Shown: in pieces, positions 1 to 8,979 of the stretch | Layout of the letters: every line of letters starts with the position of its first letter | How positions within the stretch are numbered: the first letter of the stretch is position 1 | Origin: Massilia sp. erpn | Lineage (GTDB): Bacteria > Pseudomonadota > Gammaproteobacteria > Burkholderiales > Burkholderiaceae_D | Assembly: GCF_024400215.1 (NCBI RefSeq) | Contig: NZ_CP053748.1 | Span: 5,518,001-5,582,000, forward strand | Length of the DNA stretch: 64,000 nucleotides | Direction: 5' to 3' | Translations under genes and position numbers: made by a program | The notes under the pieces: generated by a model | What the model was told of the DNA's origin: nothing | Seen by the model: only the letters and a program-made list of their open reading frames with translations | The model's database searches: none

Positions 1-1
1 G

Positions 2-145
2 CAATGGCTGCGCCATAAAACCGTCAAAACCTCCTTCCAGCTGATGTTCTGGGCCACCGTGCTGCTGAATATGGCCGCTTTCGCCGCCTATGCCCGCCTA
101 CAGGCCGGAGGGGTAAGTCTCGGGCGTCTCCTCGCGCTGCAATAA
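2..145 (+). CDS. DUF1294 family membrane protein, 3' end only
   Basis: The frame from base 2 is open to a TAA at 143-145 and encodes 47 residues that start QWLRHKTVKTSFQ and continue FWATVLLNMAAFAAY. The RHKT-x3-SFQ-x2-FW pattern is the usual C-terminal end of small DUF1294 membrane proteins, which often follow a cold-shock domain. The start lies before the window. The gene converges on the erythromycin-esterase-like gene, and the two 3' ends overlap by 48 bases (98-145). The family call rests on a short stretch, so it is moderate; function is unknown. Confidence 0.55.
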   Translation, partial: QWLRHKTVKTSFQLMFWATVLLNMAAFAAYARLQAGGVSLGRLLALQ

Positions 146-1441
146 GGCGGCTGGCTCCAGCGGCGGCAGCGCCGTGCTGTGATCGATATGGATCAGGGCA
201 TCGAACTGGCGCGCTGGATCGGCATAAAAATAGTGGCTCTGGCGCTCGGTTTCCGGCCGGTAGATCACGCCGATGGCGCGCTGCAACCAGCGCCCCGGCA
301 GCCGTTCCAGCGCGCTGCCATGGCCGCGTATCGGCAGCAGGAAATTGCCCTTGCCCGTGGCATGCAGCAGATGTTCGATACTGCCCGGCAGCGAAGGCAC
401 GATATGCTTCAGCTGCGCCGGGCCCTCCCATTCCGAGGCCGCCGTCACCGCCCCGGTGTGGGTGGTAAAGCCCAGCAGGAAGGAATCTTCGCGCCGGTAG
501 CGCTCGCGCACCAGCTGGCCCAGATTCAACTGCCCCAGCCAGCCCGGTTCGGTGGCGCGCGCATCGCCCAGATGCGAGTTGTGCGCCCACACCACCAGCC
601 GCGCCGGTTTGCCATTGCGCTGGGCCAGATGTTCGCGCAGCGCCTCCAGCGTGTCCGCCATATGCGTGTCGCGCACATTCCACGACGCTTCCCGGCCCAG
701 GAACATGGCGCGGTAATAGGCTTCGGCATTGCGCGCCACGCGCGCGTTCTGGTGGGCGTAAAACAATTCGTCCGGCACGCCGCCGGCCGGCGCCGCCGAC
801 AACTGCAGCGCCGCCTGCCGGCTCAGCTCATTCAGCTGCTGCTGCAGCTCCTGCGCGCAGTTTTCGCGCAGGCCGTAGGCGGCGGCATAGCCATACAGCT
901 GGGGATCGCCGCCCACATGGTCCATGCAGGCATAGCGCAGGCGCGCCCGCTGCGCCGCGTCCGGATCGGCCTGCTCCAGGTAAGCCAGCACCGCCCGCAT
1001 CGAGGCATGCAGGCTATACAGGTCCAGGCCATAGAAGCCCGCGCGGCGCGCCGGACTGACGGCATGGGTGTTGTGCACGCGCAGCCAGGTAACCAGCTGC
1101 AGCACTTCCTCGTTGCGCCACATCCATTGCGGGAAGCGCTTGAAATTGGACAGCGCCTGCTCGGCACTCAGATCGCCGCCGCCATGCTGCACGAAGCGGC
1201 TCACGCGCAGCGCGTCCGGCCAGTCAGCTTCAACGGCGATGGCGTTGAAGCCCTTTTCCACAATCAGGCGGCGGCTGATCTCCGCGCGCAGCCGGTAGAA
1301 TTCGCGGCTGCCGTGCGTCGCTTCGCCCAACAGCACCAGCGCGGCATCGCCGATGCAGTCGAGCAGATAATCGAAATCGTCGCTGTGGGCGATGGCCCTG
1401 GCCTCGCCGGCCAGCGCCTCAATACAGGCTTGCTCGTTCAT
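98..1441 (-). CDS. Erythromycin esterase family protein
   Basis: The 447-residue protein has the family's N-terminal signature near residue 40 (LGEATHGSREFYRLRAEI), with the conserved Glu and His, then the GFNAIAVEADWPDA stretch and WAHNSHLGDARA near residue 285. Known members hydrolyse the lactone of macrolides (EreA/EreB), but most environmental homologues have unknown substrates. No signal peptide is visible, so it is probably cytosolic. It starts with ATG at 1441, with GGAGGTG just upstream (plus-strand CACCTCC). It is divergent from the DMT permease. Macrolide resistance should not be assumed. Confidence 0.85.
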   Translation of the reverse strand: MNEQACIEALAGEARAIAHSDDFDYLLDCIGDAALVLLGEATHGSREFYRLRAEISRRLIVEKGFNAIAVEADWPDALRVSRFVQHGGGDLSAEQALSNFKRFPQWMWRNEEVLQLVTWLRVHNTHAVSPARRAGFYGLDLYSLHASMRAVLAYLEQADPDAAQRARLRYACMDHVGGDPQLYGYAAAYGLRENCAQELQQQLNELSRQAALQLSAAPAGGVPDELFYAHQNARVARNAEAYYRAMFLGREASWNVRDTHMADTLEALREHLAQRNGKPARLVVWAHNSHLGDARATEPGWLGQLNLGQLVRERYRREDSFLLGFTTHTGAVTAASEWEGPAQLKHIVPSLPGSIEHLLHATGKGNFLLPIRGHGSALERLPGRWLQRAIGVIYRPETERQSHYFYADPARQFDALIHIDHSTALPPLEPAALLQREETPETYPSGL

Positions 1442-1535
1442 GGCTCACCTCCTTGCTGCAAGTTCCAACTGCACGATAGTCCAAGCTGTGAGAAACTGTC
1501 GCAGCCTTAAAATCAGGAAAGAAACAGGAAGAAGC

Positions 1536-2492
1536 ATGTGGAATGGGGTTCTCTGCGGCCTGCTGGCCGGCGCCATGTGGGGCATGGTCTTTATCGTGCC
1601 GGAGCTGCTGGCCGCGTTCTCGCCGCTGGAACTGGCCGTGGGCCGCTATGTGGCCTATGGCGTCATCGCGCTCGGCCTGATGGCGCCGCGCCTGTCCGGC
1701 CTGCTGCGCCGGCTGGAGCGCAGCGATTGCAGCGCGCTGCTGCGCCATGCGCTATCCGGCAATATCATTTATTACATGCTGGTCGCGCTGGGCGTGAAGC
1801 TGGCCGGCGTGGCGCCGACCTCGCTCATCGTCGGCGTGCTGCCGATCTCCGTCACCCTGATGGGACGCAAGGACCACGGCGCCCTGCCCCTGCGCCAACT
1901 GGCCCTGCCACTGCTGGTGGCGGCGGCCGGCATTGCCTGCATCAATATCGATGTGTTCGCGCACGCCCAGAGCACGGGGGGCCAGCTGGGCCGCACCATC
2001 ATCGGCCTGCTGTGCGCCACCGGCGCCCTGCTGTGCTGGAGCTGGTACACGCTGGACAATACGCGCTATCTGAAACGCCACCACCATTTCAGCAGCGCCG
2101 AATGGTCGGCCCTGTATGGCCTGGCGACCGGCCTGATCGCCTTGCTGATCGGCGCCGTGGCCTTCGCCATCTGGCGCCAGGACGTCACGGGCGCGGCCGG
2201 CGCGGCCAGTGGGCGCGACTGGACGCTGTTCTGGATCTGCAATAGCCTGCTGGCTCTGGGCGCCTCCGTCATCGGCAACCATTTATGGAATGTGGCCAGC
2301 CGCCGCGTGCCGGTCACGCTGTCGGGCCAGCTGATCCTGTTCGAAACCCTGTTTGCCCTGCTGTACGGCTTTATCTACAAGCAGCAATTCCCGCGCCCGC
2401 TGGAAATCGCCGCCATCGTACTGCTGGTCGCGGGCGTGCTGTGGTCGGTCCATGCCCACGCCCAGGAAGAAAAAGCCGTCAGTCCGGCCTGA
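1536..2492 (+). CDS. DMT/EamA family permease
   Basis: The 318-residue protein is almost entirely hydrophobic, with about ten predicted membrane segments in two halves, as expected for two EamA repeats. It starts MWNGVLCGLLAGAMWGMVF, typical of the first helix of DMT exporters. I chose the ATG at 1536 because AGGAAGAAG lies just upstream; the longer open frame from 1392 runs back over the divergent gene's promoter region and is soluble in character. Inner-membrane exporter of an unknown small metabolite or drug. Confidence 0.85.
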   Translation: MWNGVLCGLLAGAMWGMVFIVPELLAAFSPLELAVGRYVAYGVIALGLMAPRLSGLLRRLERSDCSALLRHALSGNIIYYMLVALGVKLAGVAPTSLIVGVLPISVTLMGRKDHGALPLRQLALPLLVAAAGIACINIDVFAHAQSTGGQLGRTIIGLLCATGALLCWSWYTLDNTRYLKRHHHFSSAEWSALYGLATGLIALLIGAVAFAIWRQDVTGAAGAASGRDWTLFWICNSLLALGASVIGNHLWNVASRRVPVTLSGQLILFETLFALLYGFIYKQQFPRPLEIAAIVLLVAGVLWSVHAHAQEEKAVSPA

Positions 2493-2498
2493 AAACAG

Positions 2499-2523
2499 TT
2501 CGGCCCGCGCAAGGCGGGCCGAA
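2499..2523. terminator. Hairpin between DMT permease and hns-like gene
   Basis: TTCGGCCCGC and GCGGGCCGAA form a 10-bp stem around GCAAG, seven bases after the permease stop and between two convergent genes. No long T-run follows, so intrinsic termination is possible but not certain. Confidence 0.5.
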
Positions 2524-2564
2524 TCCTGTATTGCCGCGCCCAGCCGGGCCGGCTTTCCTGAGGA

Positions 2565-2858
2565 TTACTTGATCAGGAACTGGTTTTTGTCTTTGCCTTC
2601 CAGCCACTTTGGTGCGCGGCCGCGGCCGGTCCAGGTCTGGCCGGTGACATCGTCGCGGTATTTCATCGGCACCGGAGCGCGTGGCTTTACCGGTTTATTG
2701 CTGCGTGCTGCTGGGCCCAGGTCGGCCAGGGTCAGGCCATATTCACGCATGAGGCTGGCGATTTTTTCTTTAGCCTGGGTCAGTTCGTTTTTGCGCGCGT
2801 TATCGGCCAGATTTTGCAGCTCGGCGATCTTTGCCTGATATTCCTGGTAGGTGGTCAT
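2565..2858 (-). CDS. H-NS family nucleoid-associated protein
   Basis: The 97-residue protein has an N-terminal coiled-coil oligomerisation region (residues 5-45, many Lys/Glu/Ala/Leu) and a C-terminal DNA-binding core near residues 68-88 with [20 protein letters not shown], the signature of the betaproteobacterial H-NS group (Bv3F/BpH3 type). Such proteins bind AT-rich DNA and silence acquired genes. AAAGGAA precedes the ATG. The 275-bp region upstream (2859-3133) is AT-rich, fitting autoregulation. It may silence the low-GC patches seen elsewhere in the window (inference). Confidence 0.9.
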   Translation of the reverse strand: MTTYQEYQAKIAELQNLADNARKNELTQAKEKIASLMREYGLTLADLGPAARSNKPVKPRAPVPMKYRDDVTGQTWTGRGRAPKWLEGKDKNQFLIK

Positions 2859-3133
2859 CTCGGTTCCTTTTATGGGTTACGGGGCGAATTTCGTGATCCG
2901 GGCTTGCTTTAAACGGCAACAAAAACCCTTGTGTGACAATCGGTGAGAATTCTAAGCGAAATTTACCACAAGTGCGACAGGATATTCTAGTTATATGTGT
3001 AATAAATCTGGCGCTGGAATGCAAGGTGATTTGATTCCACAACACTTTACGATGAATATATGCGACAAAAACACAGCGGGCGGCGGAAAAACCCGCCGCC
3101 CGCCAGGAAGAATAATTCAGAAATGAAAGGTGC
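2859..3133. promoter_or_regulatory. AT-rich intergenic region upstream of the hns-like gene
   Basis: The region holds the leader and presumably the promoter of the H-NS-like gene (minus strand) and, at its far end, the terminator of the TonB receptor. It is far richer in A+T than its surroundings. I see no small gene in it and no unambiguous -35/-10 pair. Confidence 0.4.
3076..3103 (-). terminator. Rho-independent terminator of the FecA-like gene
   Basis: An 11-bp perfect GC stem (GCGGGCGGCGG with CCGCCGCCCGC) lies 30 bases past the receptor stop codon and is followed on the minus strand by TGTGTTTTTGT. Confidence 0.75.
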
Positions 3134-5212
3134 TTAGAAAGCGGCGCGCAGTTGTACAAATACCATGCGCGAGGCGCCGGGCAGCTTGCCCAGATTGGTA
3201 TCCGTGGTGCGCGTGAATGTGCGCTTGTTGCCGAGATTATTCACGCCCAGCTGCACCTCATAGCCTTTATAGCCCGGCACCAGCCAGCTGACATTCGCAT
3301 TCCACAGGCGGTAGCCTGGAATCAAGCCGAGCGCCCCATTGGCGCTTTCGGCCACGGTATTGGCATCGTCGGCATATTGTTTCGACTGGTGCGTGGTATT
3401 CAGGTCAAAGCGCCAGGCGCCGCGCTGGTAGAGCAGGCCCGCGGTATCGGTATGGCGCGAATAGAATGGCACGTCATTGCCGGAATATACCCCTTGTTTC
3501 TGCGTGGCCTTGGTATACGCATACGTGGCATAGGCGCTCAGGCCCGCCAGGGCGCCGCTGCGCTCGAAAGCATAGTCGGCGCGGGTTTCAATGCCGCGAT
3601 GGCTGGTTTTACCCAGGTTTTTATAGTAAACCGGCGGCGTATTGACATATACGATCTGGTTCGAGAAATTCAGATTGAAGGCGGTGGCTTCCAGTTTCCA
3701 TTGCTTTCCGGCATAACGGGCACCCAGCTCGGCCGTTTTCGCGGTTTCCGGTTTCAGGCTGTCGGCCGAATTTTGCAGATTCAGCTGCAAATGCTGGATG
3801 CTGCCAAACGAGGTGTTGTAATTGGCAAACAGCGTCAATTCATGGTTCAGCAAATAGGCCAGGTTCAGCGAAGGCAAGACCTTGGTATTTTTGATCTCTT
3901 CCTGGAACACTGCCAGGCGATTATCGCGGCCCATTTCAATGTTCTCGTAGCGCAGGCCCGGCGTCACGCGCCATTTGCCGTATGCGATCTGATCGTCGAT
4001 ATACAGGGCATGGGCATCGGTGGTATTGGCCGAGGAGCGCGCCAGGCTCGCCGCGCCATTGCTGATGCGGGTATTGATATTCTTTTCGTCGGCGCGTTCG
4101 CGCAGGAGGCGGTAACCGACGGTGACGTCGTTGCGCAGCGCGCCCAGTTCAAAGCGCTGGGTATAGCGCGGCTCGATGCCGAGCACGCGGTAATTACGCG
4201 GTTGATTGCTGACCGAGGTAGCAACGCCGTCAATGCCATTGGCCAGGCTGCTCTGGCGCGCGCTGTCGTTGTAATATGCGCGGATTTCCAATTCCTGGGT
4301 GGCCGACAGGGTATGCAAATAGCCGATATCGACGCTGCTGCGGTGGCCGCTCCAGAAATCGGATTGGCGGTAAGACTTGGAACGGTCGGCATTGTATTGC
4401 GCCACCGTCAAACCGCCTGGAATGCTGGAGCGCGCGCTGTAATACGCCAGCTTGGCCGTCAGCTCGGCGTTCGCGCCCAGCGGATAGCTGAATTTCAGCG
4501 CCACGTCGTCCACCTTGTCAGTGCTGTGCTCGCGGTAGCCCGAGCCGTCGACGCCCGAATACAAGAGGGCCACGCCCAGGCCGCCGTCGGCGCGGCCGCC
4601 GATAAAGGCGTTGTACAGGGTGCTGGAATGGCCGCCCTCGAATTTGTTATAGCGCACCGAGGCGTCGCCGACGAAATCGGCATTCGGGATGGGCCGCGTC
4701 TTGAAGTTGATGATGCCGCCCACGTTCTGCGGGCCGTAGCGCACCGCGCCGCCACCGCGCACCACGTCGACCGACTCGATATTGGCCAGCGACACGGGGG
4801 CGAAAGACAGCTGGGGCTGGCCATACGGCGCCACCGACAGCGGAATGCCGTCCAGCAGCACGGTGGAACGCGGCGAATAGCGTCCTTCCAGGCCGCGTAC
4901 ACCGATATTCAGCGAAATGGCGCTGCCGCCGCTGGACGAGTTGTCCGTCACCTGCACGCCGGGAATGGCGCGCATCACGTCGCTGATACTTGTGGCACCG
5001 GAGGCCTGGATAGCGTCGCGCTTGACCACCGTGCGCGCGCCGGCAAAGTTCTTCACGCTCTGCTGGCCGGAACCGAGCCAGTTGCCCACCACTTGCACGG
5101 TTTCCATGGCCGCTTCGCCCTGGGGCGCGTTTTGCGCGGTGGCGCTGTGGGAGATGAGGAGCAGGCAGGCGGCGCCAATGGCGCTCAGGCGGAGGGAGGG
5201 AACGTTGGACAT
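3134..5212 (-). CDS. fecA: FecA-like TonB-dependent siderophore/ferric citrate receptor
   Basis: From the ATG at 5212 the protein has 692 residues. It begins with a signal peptide (MSNVPSLRLSAIGAACLLLISHSATAQ), then a plug domain with the FecA-like stretches APYGQPQLSFAPVSLANIES and VVRGGGAVRYGPQNVGGIINF, then a 22-strand barrel ending in Phe. It lacks the N-terminal STN signalling domain of true FecA transducers, and no fecIR pair is nearby, so control is probably Fur only. I prefer 5212 to an upstream in-frame ATG at 5275 because a -35/-10 pair and Fur box lie between the two. Ferric citrate is the best guess; a related chelate is possible. Confidence 0.85.
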   Translation of the reverse strand: MSNVPSLRLSAIGAACLLLISHSATAQNAPQGEAAMETVQVVGNWLGSGQQSVKNFAGARTVVKRDAIQASGATSISDVMRAIPGVQVTDNSSSGGSAISLNIGVRGLEGRYSPRSTVLLDGIPLSVAPYGQPQLSFAPVSLANIESVDVVRGGGAVRYGPQNVGGIINFKTRPIPNADFVGDASVRYNKFEGGHSSTLYNAFIGGRADGGLGVALLYSGVDGSGYREHSTDKVDDVALKFSYPLGANAELTAKLAYYSARSSIPGGLTVAQYNADRSKSYRQSDFWSGHRSSVDIGYLHTLSATQELEIRAYYNDSARQSSLANGIDGVATSVSNQPRNYRVLGIEPRYTQRFELGALRNDVTVGYRLLRERADEKNINTRISNGAASLARSSANTTDAHALYIDDQIAYGKWRVTPGLRYENIEMGRDNRLAVFQEEIKNTKVLPSLNLAYLLNHELTLFANYNTSFGSIQHLQLNLQNSADSLKPETAKTAELGARYAGKQWKLEATAFNLNFSNQIVYVNTPPVYYKNLGKTSHRGIETRADYAFERSGALAGLSAYATYAYTKATQKQGVYSGNDVPFYSRHTDTAGLLYQRGAWRFDLNTTHQSKQYADDANTVAESANGALGLIPGYRLWNANVSWLVPGYKGYEVQLGVNNLGNKRTFTRTTDTNLGKLPGASRMVFVQLRAAF

Positions 5213-5240
5213 GGCGGCAGCAGCGGAGTAAAAAGCAGGC

Positions 5241-5269
5241 AGTGTAGCAATAATGCGAATAATTCTCAA
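5241..5269 (-). promoter_or_regulatory. Promoter with Fur box for the FecA-like gene
   Basis: On the minus strand TTGAGA (5264-5269) and TACACT (5241-5246) are separated by exactly 17 bases. The Fur-box-like sequence TGAGAATTATTCGCA (5254-5268) covers the -35 and spacer, so iron-loaded Fur would block polymerase. The match to the 7-1-7 consensus TGATAATNATTATCA is good. Confidence 0.8.
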
Positions 5270-5328
5270 TTGCATATTGCTAGTTGCTCACCCCTGCCCT
5301 GCCATGGCGCGCAGCGCGCCGGCCAGCC

Positions 5329-7578
5329 TTAAAACTTCATTTCCAGGGTCAGGCGCACCGCGGCGCTGCCCGCCATGATGCTGCGCTGGCGCATGACCCC
5401 GTGCTGGTCGCTGAAAGTGCTCTCGCTCATATAATCCTGGTCCAGGATATTCGACAACGCCAGGCGCAGCTGCTGCTTGGGATTGAACTTCCACAGCGCG
5501 TACACATCGAGCTCGCGGCGCGCCGTCTGGTACGCGCTCTGGGTCTCGGTGATGCGTACCGGGCCGCCGGCACGGAAGCTGAAGCTGCCGCCCGTGCTGA
5601 AGCTGCCATCCTGGGTCTTGTAATCCATGCCCAGCGTGGCCGACAGCGGCACCTGCTGGTCGAGACGGTTGTGCGGCCCCGGCACAGCCTTCACGCGCGA
5701 CCAGTTGCGGCTGACGCTGGCGCGCAGGTCGAGCTGGGGCGCATCTTTCATCACGGCTTTCAGCGGGAACTTGGCTTCCAGCTCCAGGCTGCGCACGATG
5801 GCGCTGCCGTCGTTGACCGGCATCGAGACCCAGCGCTCGCCTTCCAGCACCAGGCCCTGGCGGGTATAGCCATTGATATGACGCAGCGAAGCGGCAGCGC
5901 TGAGCAGCGCACTCTCGGCCCAGTAATGTTCGAAGGAGAAATCGAGGCCGGTCGCCAGTTCCGGCTTCAGGTCCGGATTGCCGTGGTAGTCGGGCGAGGT
6001 CTGCTTATTGTCGGTCGAGGTGAAGCGGCGCGGCGACAACATGGAAGTCGGCGGCGCCTTGTAGGTGCGGGTCAGCGCCAGACGCAGCTGGTCCTGGGTA
6101 TTCGGCAGCTTCCACAGGGTTTGCAGCAACGGGCTGAAGACGCTGGTGCGCGATTTCACATCATCGATGCCGCTGCCGCTGACGCTGGTCTGCACGCCCT
6201 CCCAGCGCAGGCCCACATACACCGACCATTGCGGCGTGACATTCCACTCGTCCTGGGCGAAAGCGGCCAGGCGCGTGACTTCGGCACGGAAGCCTTCATC
6301 GCCATTGATCGGGGCCGGCACCGGAATGCTGCTGTCCACCGGGCGCAGCGGCCGCAGATCGGCGTCGCGCTGCTGGCGCTCATCGTTGCGGCGGCTGATA
6401 CCGCCATCCCAGCCCATGGACAGGGCGTGGCCGGGTATCAGCGGCGTGGAATACTTGCCCGTGCTGCTGAAGCCATGTTCGCGCGACTCGCGTTCCACGC
6501 GGCGCGCCAGCTGCTGCACCGGGCCGTTCGCGCCGAACTGGCTGAGCTTGCTTTCATTCCAGTTGCCGTTATAGCCCAGCTTGGCGTCCAGTTTGGCGCC
6601 CTCGGCCAGCTTGTGCACCCAGTTCACATCGCTGCGCAAGAACACATTGCGGCCGTCGCCGCTGCTGAGCATGCGCGGCGACAGGCTGCTGCGTCCGATT
6701 TTTGCGCTCTCGTCGGCATCGCCGGTGTTGCGGAAACGGTTGCCGCTGATGAAGCTCTGCCAGGTCACGCTGTCGCCATTGGCCAGCGTCCAGTTCAGGC
6801 GCGGGCCGAGGTTGAAGCTTTCCGAGCGGCCGATATCGAGCTGCTTGCTGTACACCTCGCGGATCACGCTGCCGTCGGGCGCGGTGTCGAGCGCCTCCGA
6901 CGGCGACTGACGGTGGTAGTTATAACGGCCCATATTGCCGTTCAGGGAATAGGAGAAATTGCCGTCGCGGTCGGACATGCTCAGATTGAACCAGGGCGAG
7001 GAAAAGTCCTCCCCCTTGCCCTGGCTGAACTTGAATTCACGCGCCGCCGTCTTGACCGCCTTCTTCAACACGATATTGATGGTGCCGGCGATCGACTGGG
7101 TACTGAATTCGGCGCTGGCCGCGCGCAGGATTTCGATGCGCTCGATAGAATCCGGCGTCAGCGAATCGATGGAAAAACCGGCCGGCGCCTTCTCGCCGTT
7201 CAGCAGGATCTGGGTATAGCCATTGCCCAGGCCGCGCATGCGGATGTCGGCCCCGCCGCGCCCACCGCCGCCGACCGTGATGCCGGGCAAGCGTTTCAGC
7301 ACATCGTTGATCGAGGTGTCGCCATAGCGCAGGATTTCCTCGTTGCTCACGATGATCTTGCTGGCTGTATCGTCGCGGCGCGGGTCGTAGGCGGCGGCCG
7401 AAGCCTTGATCTCGACCTGCTGGATCTTCTTGCCGTCGGTAGTCCGCGCCGGCGCCTGCTTGGCCTCCTGCTGCGGCGCATCCGCGGTGGATAGTGGCTT
7501 CTCCTCGGCATGGGCGTGGCAAGCGGCTAAAATGGCGGCGGACAGCGTAAGGCGGACAGGCAAGCGATGGCGGAGCAT
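5329..7578 (-). CDS. TonB-dependent receptor, substrate unknown
   Basis: The 749-residue protein has a signal peptide (ends CHAHA), a plug domain near residues 60-170 (NDVLKRLPGITV, then IRMRGLGNGYTQILLNGE and SIAGTINIVLKK), and a barrel ending LTLEMKF with the terminal Phe. It imports a large ligand across the outer membrane with TonB energy. There is no STN domain. It follows the FecA-like gene on the same strand but has its own upstream region next to the divergent psd gene, with a possible weak Fur-type palindrome. Substrate cannot be told from sequence. Confidence 0.88.
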   Translation of the reverse strand: MLRHRLPVRLTLSAAILAACHAHAEEKPLSTADAPQQEAKQAPARTTDGKKIQQVEIKASAAAYDPRRDDTASKIIVSNEEILRYGDTSINDVLKRLPGITVGGGGRGGADIRMRGLGNGYTQILLNGEKAPAGFSIDSLTPDSIERIEILRAASAEFSTQSIAGTINIVLKKAVKTAAREFKFSQGKGEDFSSPWFNLSMSDRDGNFSYSLNGNMGRYNYHRQSPSEALDTAPDGSVIREVYSKQLDIGRSESFNLGPRLNWTLANGDSVTWQSFISGNRFRNTGDADESAKIGRSSLSPRMLSSGDGRNVFLRSDVNWVHKLAEGAKLDAKLGYNGNWNESKLSQFGANGPVQQLARRVERESREHGFSSTGKYSTPLIPGHALSMGWDGGISRRNDERQQRDADLRPLRPVDSSIPVPAPINGDEGFRAEVTRLAAFAQDEWNVTPQWSVYVGLRWEGVQTSVSGSGIDDVKSRTSVFSPLLQTLWKLPNTQDQLRLALTRTYKAPPTSMLSPRRFTSTDNKQTSPDYHGNPDLKPELATGLDFSFEHYWAESALLSAAASLRHINGYTRQGLVLEGERWVSMPVNDGSAIVRSLELEAKFPLKAVMKDAPQLDLRASVSRNWSRVKAVPGPHNRLDQQVPLSATLGMDYKTQDGSFSTGGSFSFRAGGPVRITETQSAYQTARRELDVYALWKFNPKQQLRLALSNILDQDYMSESTFSDQHGVMRQRSIMAGSAAVRLTLEMKF

Positions 7579-7644
7579 GTTGGCTTTTGCAAAATTATTA
7601 AAAGAGCGCTATTGTCCATCAAATTTCTCCAAATTTGTGTGGCT

Positions 7645-7663
7645 ATAAAGAAATATTTCTCAT
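7645..7663 (-). promoter_or_regulatory. Possible Fur-type palindrome upstream of the second TonB receptor
   Basis: AGAAATATTTCT (7649-7660) is a perfect 12-bp palindrome inside ATAAAGAAATATTTCTCAT. It resembles a weak Fur box and lies about 70-85 bases upstream of the receptor start, in the region shared with psd. The match is weaker than at 5254-5268. Confidence 0.35.
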
Positions 7664-7695
7664 CGATTTGACGCCTTTGGCGCCGAACACGCCGC

Positions 7696-7701
7696 TATAA
7701 T
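7696..7701 (+). promoter_or_regulatory. -10 element for psd
   Basis: A perfect TATAAT lies 31 bases before the GTG start of psd. The -35 is poor: TTGACG at 7668-7673 gives a 22-base spacer, too long for a standard site. Confidence 0.45.
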
Positions 7702-7731
7702 GCGGCATCGTAAACAAGGAAGATTTGTACC

Positions 7732-8577
7732 GTGTCCGACCGACTTGCCGTATTGCCGCAATATCTGCTGCCCAAGACCGCCCTCACCAACTTCGCTGGC
7801 CGCGTGGCCGGCGCCAAGGGTGGCGCCATGACCACCCGCCTGATCCGCTGGTTCGTGGGTAAATACGATGTAAATATGGCCGAGGCGGCCAATCCGGATA
7901 TCGCCAGCTACCACAGCTTCAACGATTTCTTCACGCGCGCGCTGAAGCCGGGCGTCCGTCCACTGGCCGAGGCCGACCTGGTGTGCCCGGTCGATGGCCG
8001 CATTAGCCAGTTCGGCGCCATCGAGGACGACCAGATCTTCCAGGCCAAGGGCCACAAATTCAGCACCACGGCCCTGGTCGGTGGCGACCGCGCGCTGGCG
8101 GCCCATTTCCAGCACGGCAGCTTCGCCAACCTCTACCTGAGTCCGCGCGACTACCACCGCATCCACATGCCTTGCGACGGCAAGCTGACGCGCATGATCT
8201 ATGTGCCAGGCGAGCTGTTCTCGGTGAATCCGACCACGGCGCGCGGTATTCCCGGCCTATTCGCCCGCAACGAGCGCGTGGTGTGCGTGTTCGAAACGGC
8301 GTTCGGGCCCTTCGTCATGACCCTGGTGGGCGCCACCATCGTCGGCAGCATGGCCACCGTCTGGCATGGCGTGGTCAATCCGCCGCGCCAGCCCGATGTG
8401 TGCGAATGGACTTATGCCGACCAGAATATCGTACTGAAAAAGGGCGAGGAACTGGGCCGCTTCCTGCTCGGCTCCACCGTGGTGATGCTGTTCCCGAAAG
8501 ACACCCTGCATTTCAACGCGCAATGGCAGCCGGCCGGGCCGGTGCGCCTGGGCGAGTGCATGGCAAATCTGAAGTAA
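7732..8577 (+). CDS. psd: Phosphatidylserine decarboxylase proenzyme
   Basis: The 281-residue protein belongs to the short PSD-B type. It makes phosphatidylethanolamine from phosphatidylserine at the inner membrane. The GRISQFG region near residue 89, the AHFQHGSFANLYLSPRDYHR region near residue 122 and the LGST autocleavage motif (LLGSTVVM, near residue 250) are all present; cleavage between Gly and Ser would give the pyruvoyl alpha subunit. It starts with GTG at 7732, with AAGGAAG about nine bases before. It is divergent from the second TonB receptor and stands alone. Confidence 0.97.
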   Translation: MSDRLAVLPQYLLPKTALTNFAGRVAGAKGGAMTTRLIRWFVGKYDVNMAEAANPDIASYHSFNDFFTRALKPGVRPLAEADLVCPVDGRISQFGAIEDDQIFQAKGHKFSTTALVGGDRALAAHFQHGSFANLYLSPRDYHRIHMPCDGKLTRMIYVPGELFSVNPTTARGIPGLFARNERVVCVFETAFGPFVMTLVGATIVGSMATVWHGVVNPPRQPDVCEWTYADQNIVLKKGEELGRFLLGSTVVMLFPKDTLHFNAQWQPAGPVRLGECMANLK

Positions 8578-8651
8578 GCGCACTCTTGCGCAATATCAGC
8601 GGCCGGCACCGGGGCTTTCGCCTAAACTGGGAAATACCCCCGGAGGCCGGC

Positions 8652-8972
8652 ATGACGATTTCTGATAAAGAGTATTTCGACGCAAAATTTGAGGCCGTGG
8701 ACGCCAAGCTGGTTGCCATCGATGCCAAGTTCGACGCCAAGTTCGATCAGCAGCGCGCGGAACTGCACGCCATGATCGCGCAAACCGTCAAATGGGTAGC
8801 GGCCGTCTCGGCGTCGAGCCTGGTGATTTTCATCACCGTGATCGCCTTCCTATTCAATGTCACCACGCCGAAAGCGGCCATGCCCACCGCAGCAACGCTG
8901 CCCGCCCCCACGCCTGTCGTGATCGTGGTGCCGGGCAGCGGCGGCGAACCCGTCAAGGTGCTGCCGCGCTAA
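8652..8972 (+). CDS. Small coiled-coil, single-pass membrane protein
   Basis: The 106-residue protein starts at the ATG at 8652, where GGAGG lies five bases upstream. Residues 8-35 repeat a DAKF/DAKL heptad-like unit (FDAKFEAVDAKLVAIDAKFDAKF), so a coiled coil is likely. A membrane segment follows (residues 46-67, WVAAVSASSLVIFITVIAFLF), then a Pro/Ala-rich tail. The layout resembles the protein at 62213-62632, but the two are not close in sequence. Function is unknown; an anchored scaffold or structural protein is possible. Confidence 0.65.
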   Translation: MTISDKEYFDAKFEAVDAKLVAIDAKFDAKFDQQRAELHAMIAQTVKWVAAVSASSLVIFITVIAFLFNVTTPKAAMPTAATLPAPTPVVIVVPGSGGEPVKVLPR

Positions 8973-8979
8973 GCCGGCC

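Noticed and set aside
3152..5332. Long plus-strand open frame opposite the FecA-like receptor
   Set aside because: It is antisense to a clear TonB receptor, is rich in Ala/Arg/Gly/His as expected from GC-rich shadow frames, and has no motif or SD.
5284..7494. 736-codon plus-strand open frame opposite the second TonB receptor
   Set aside because: Shadow of a real gene; composition is typical of the reverse strand of a receptor gene and it has no domain.
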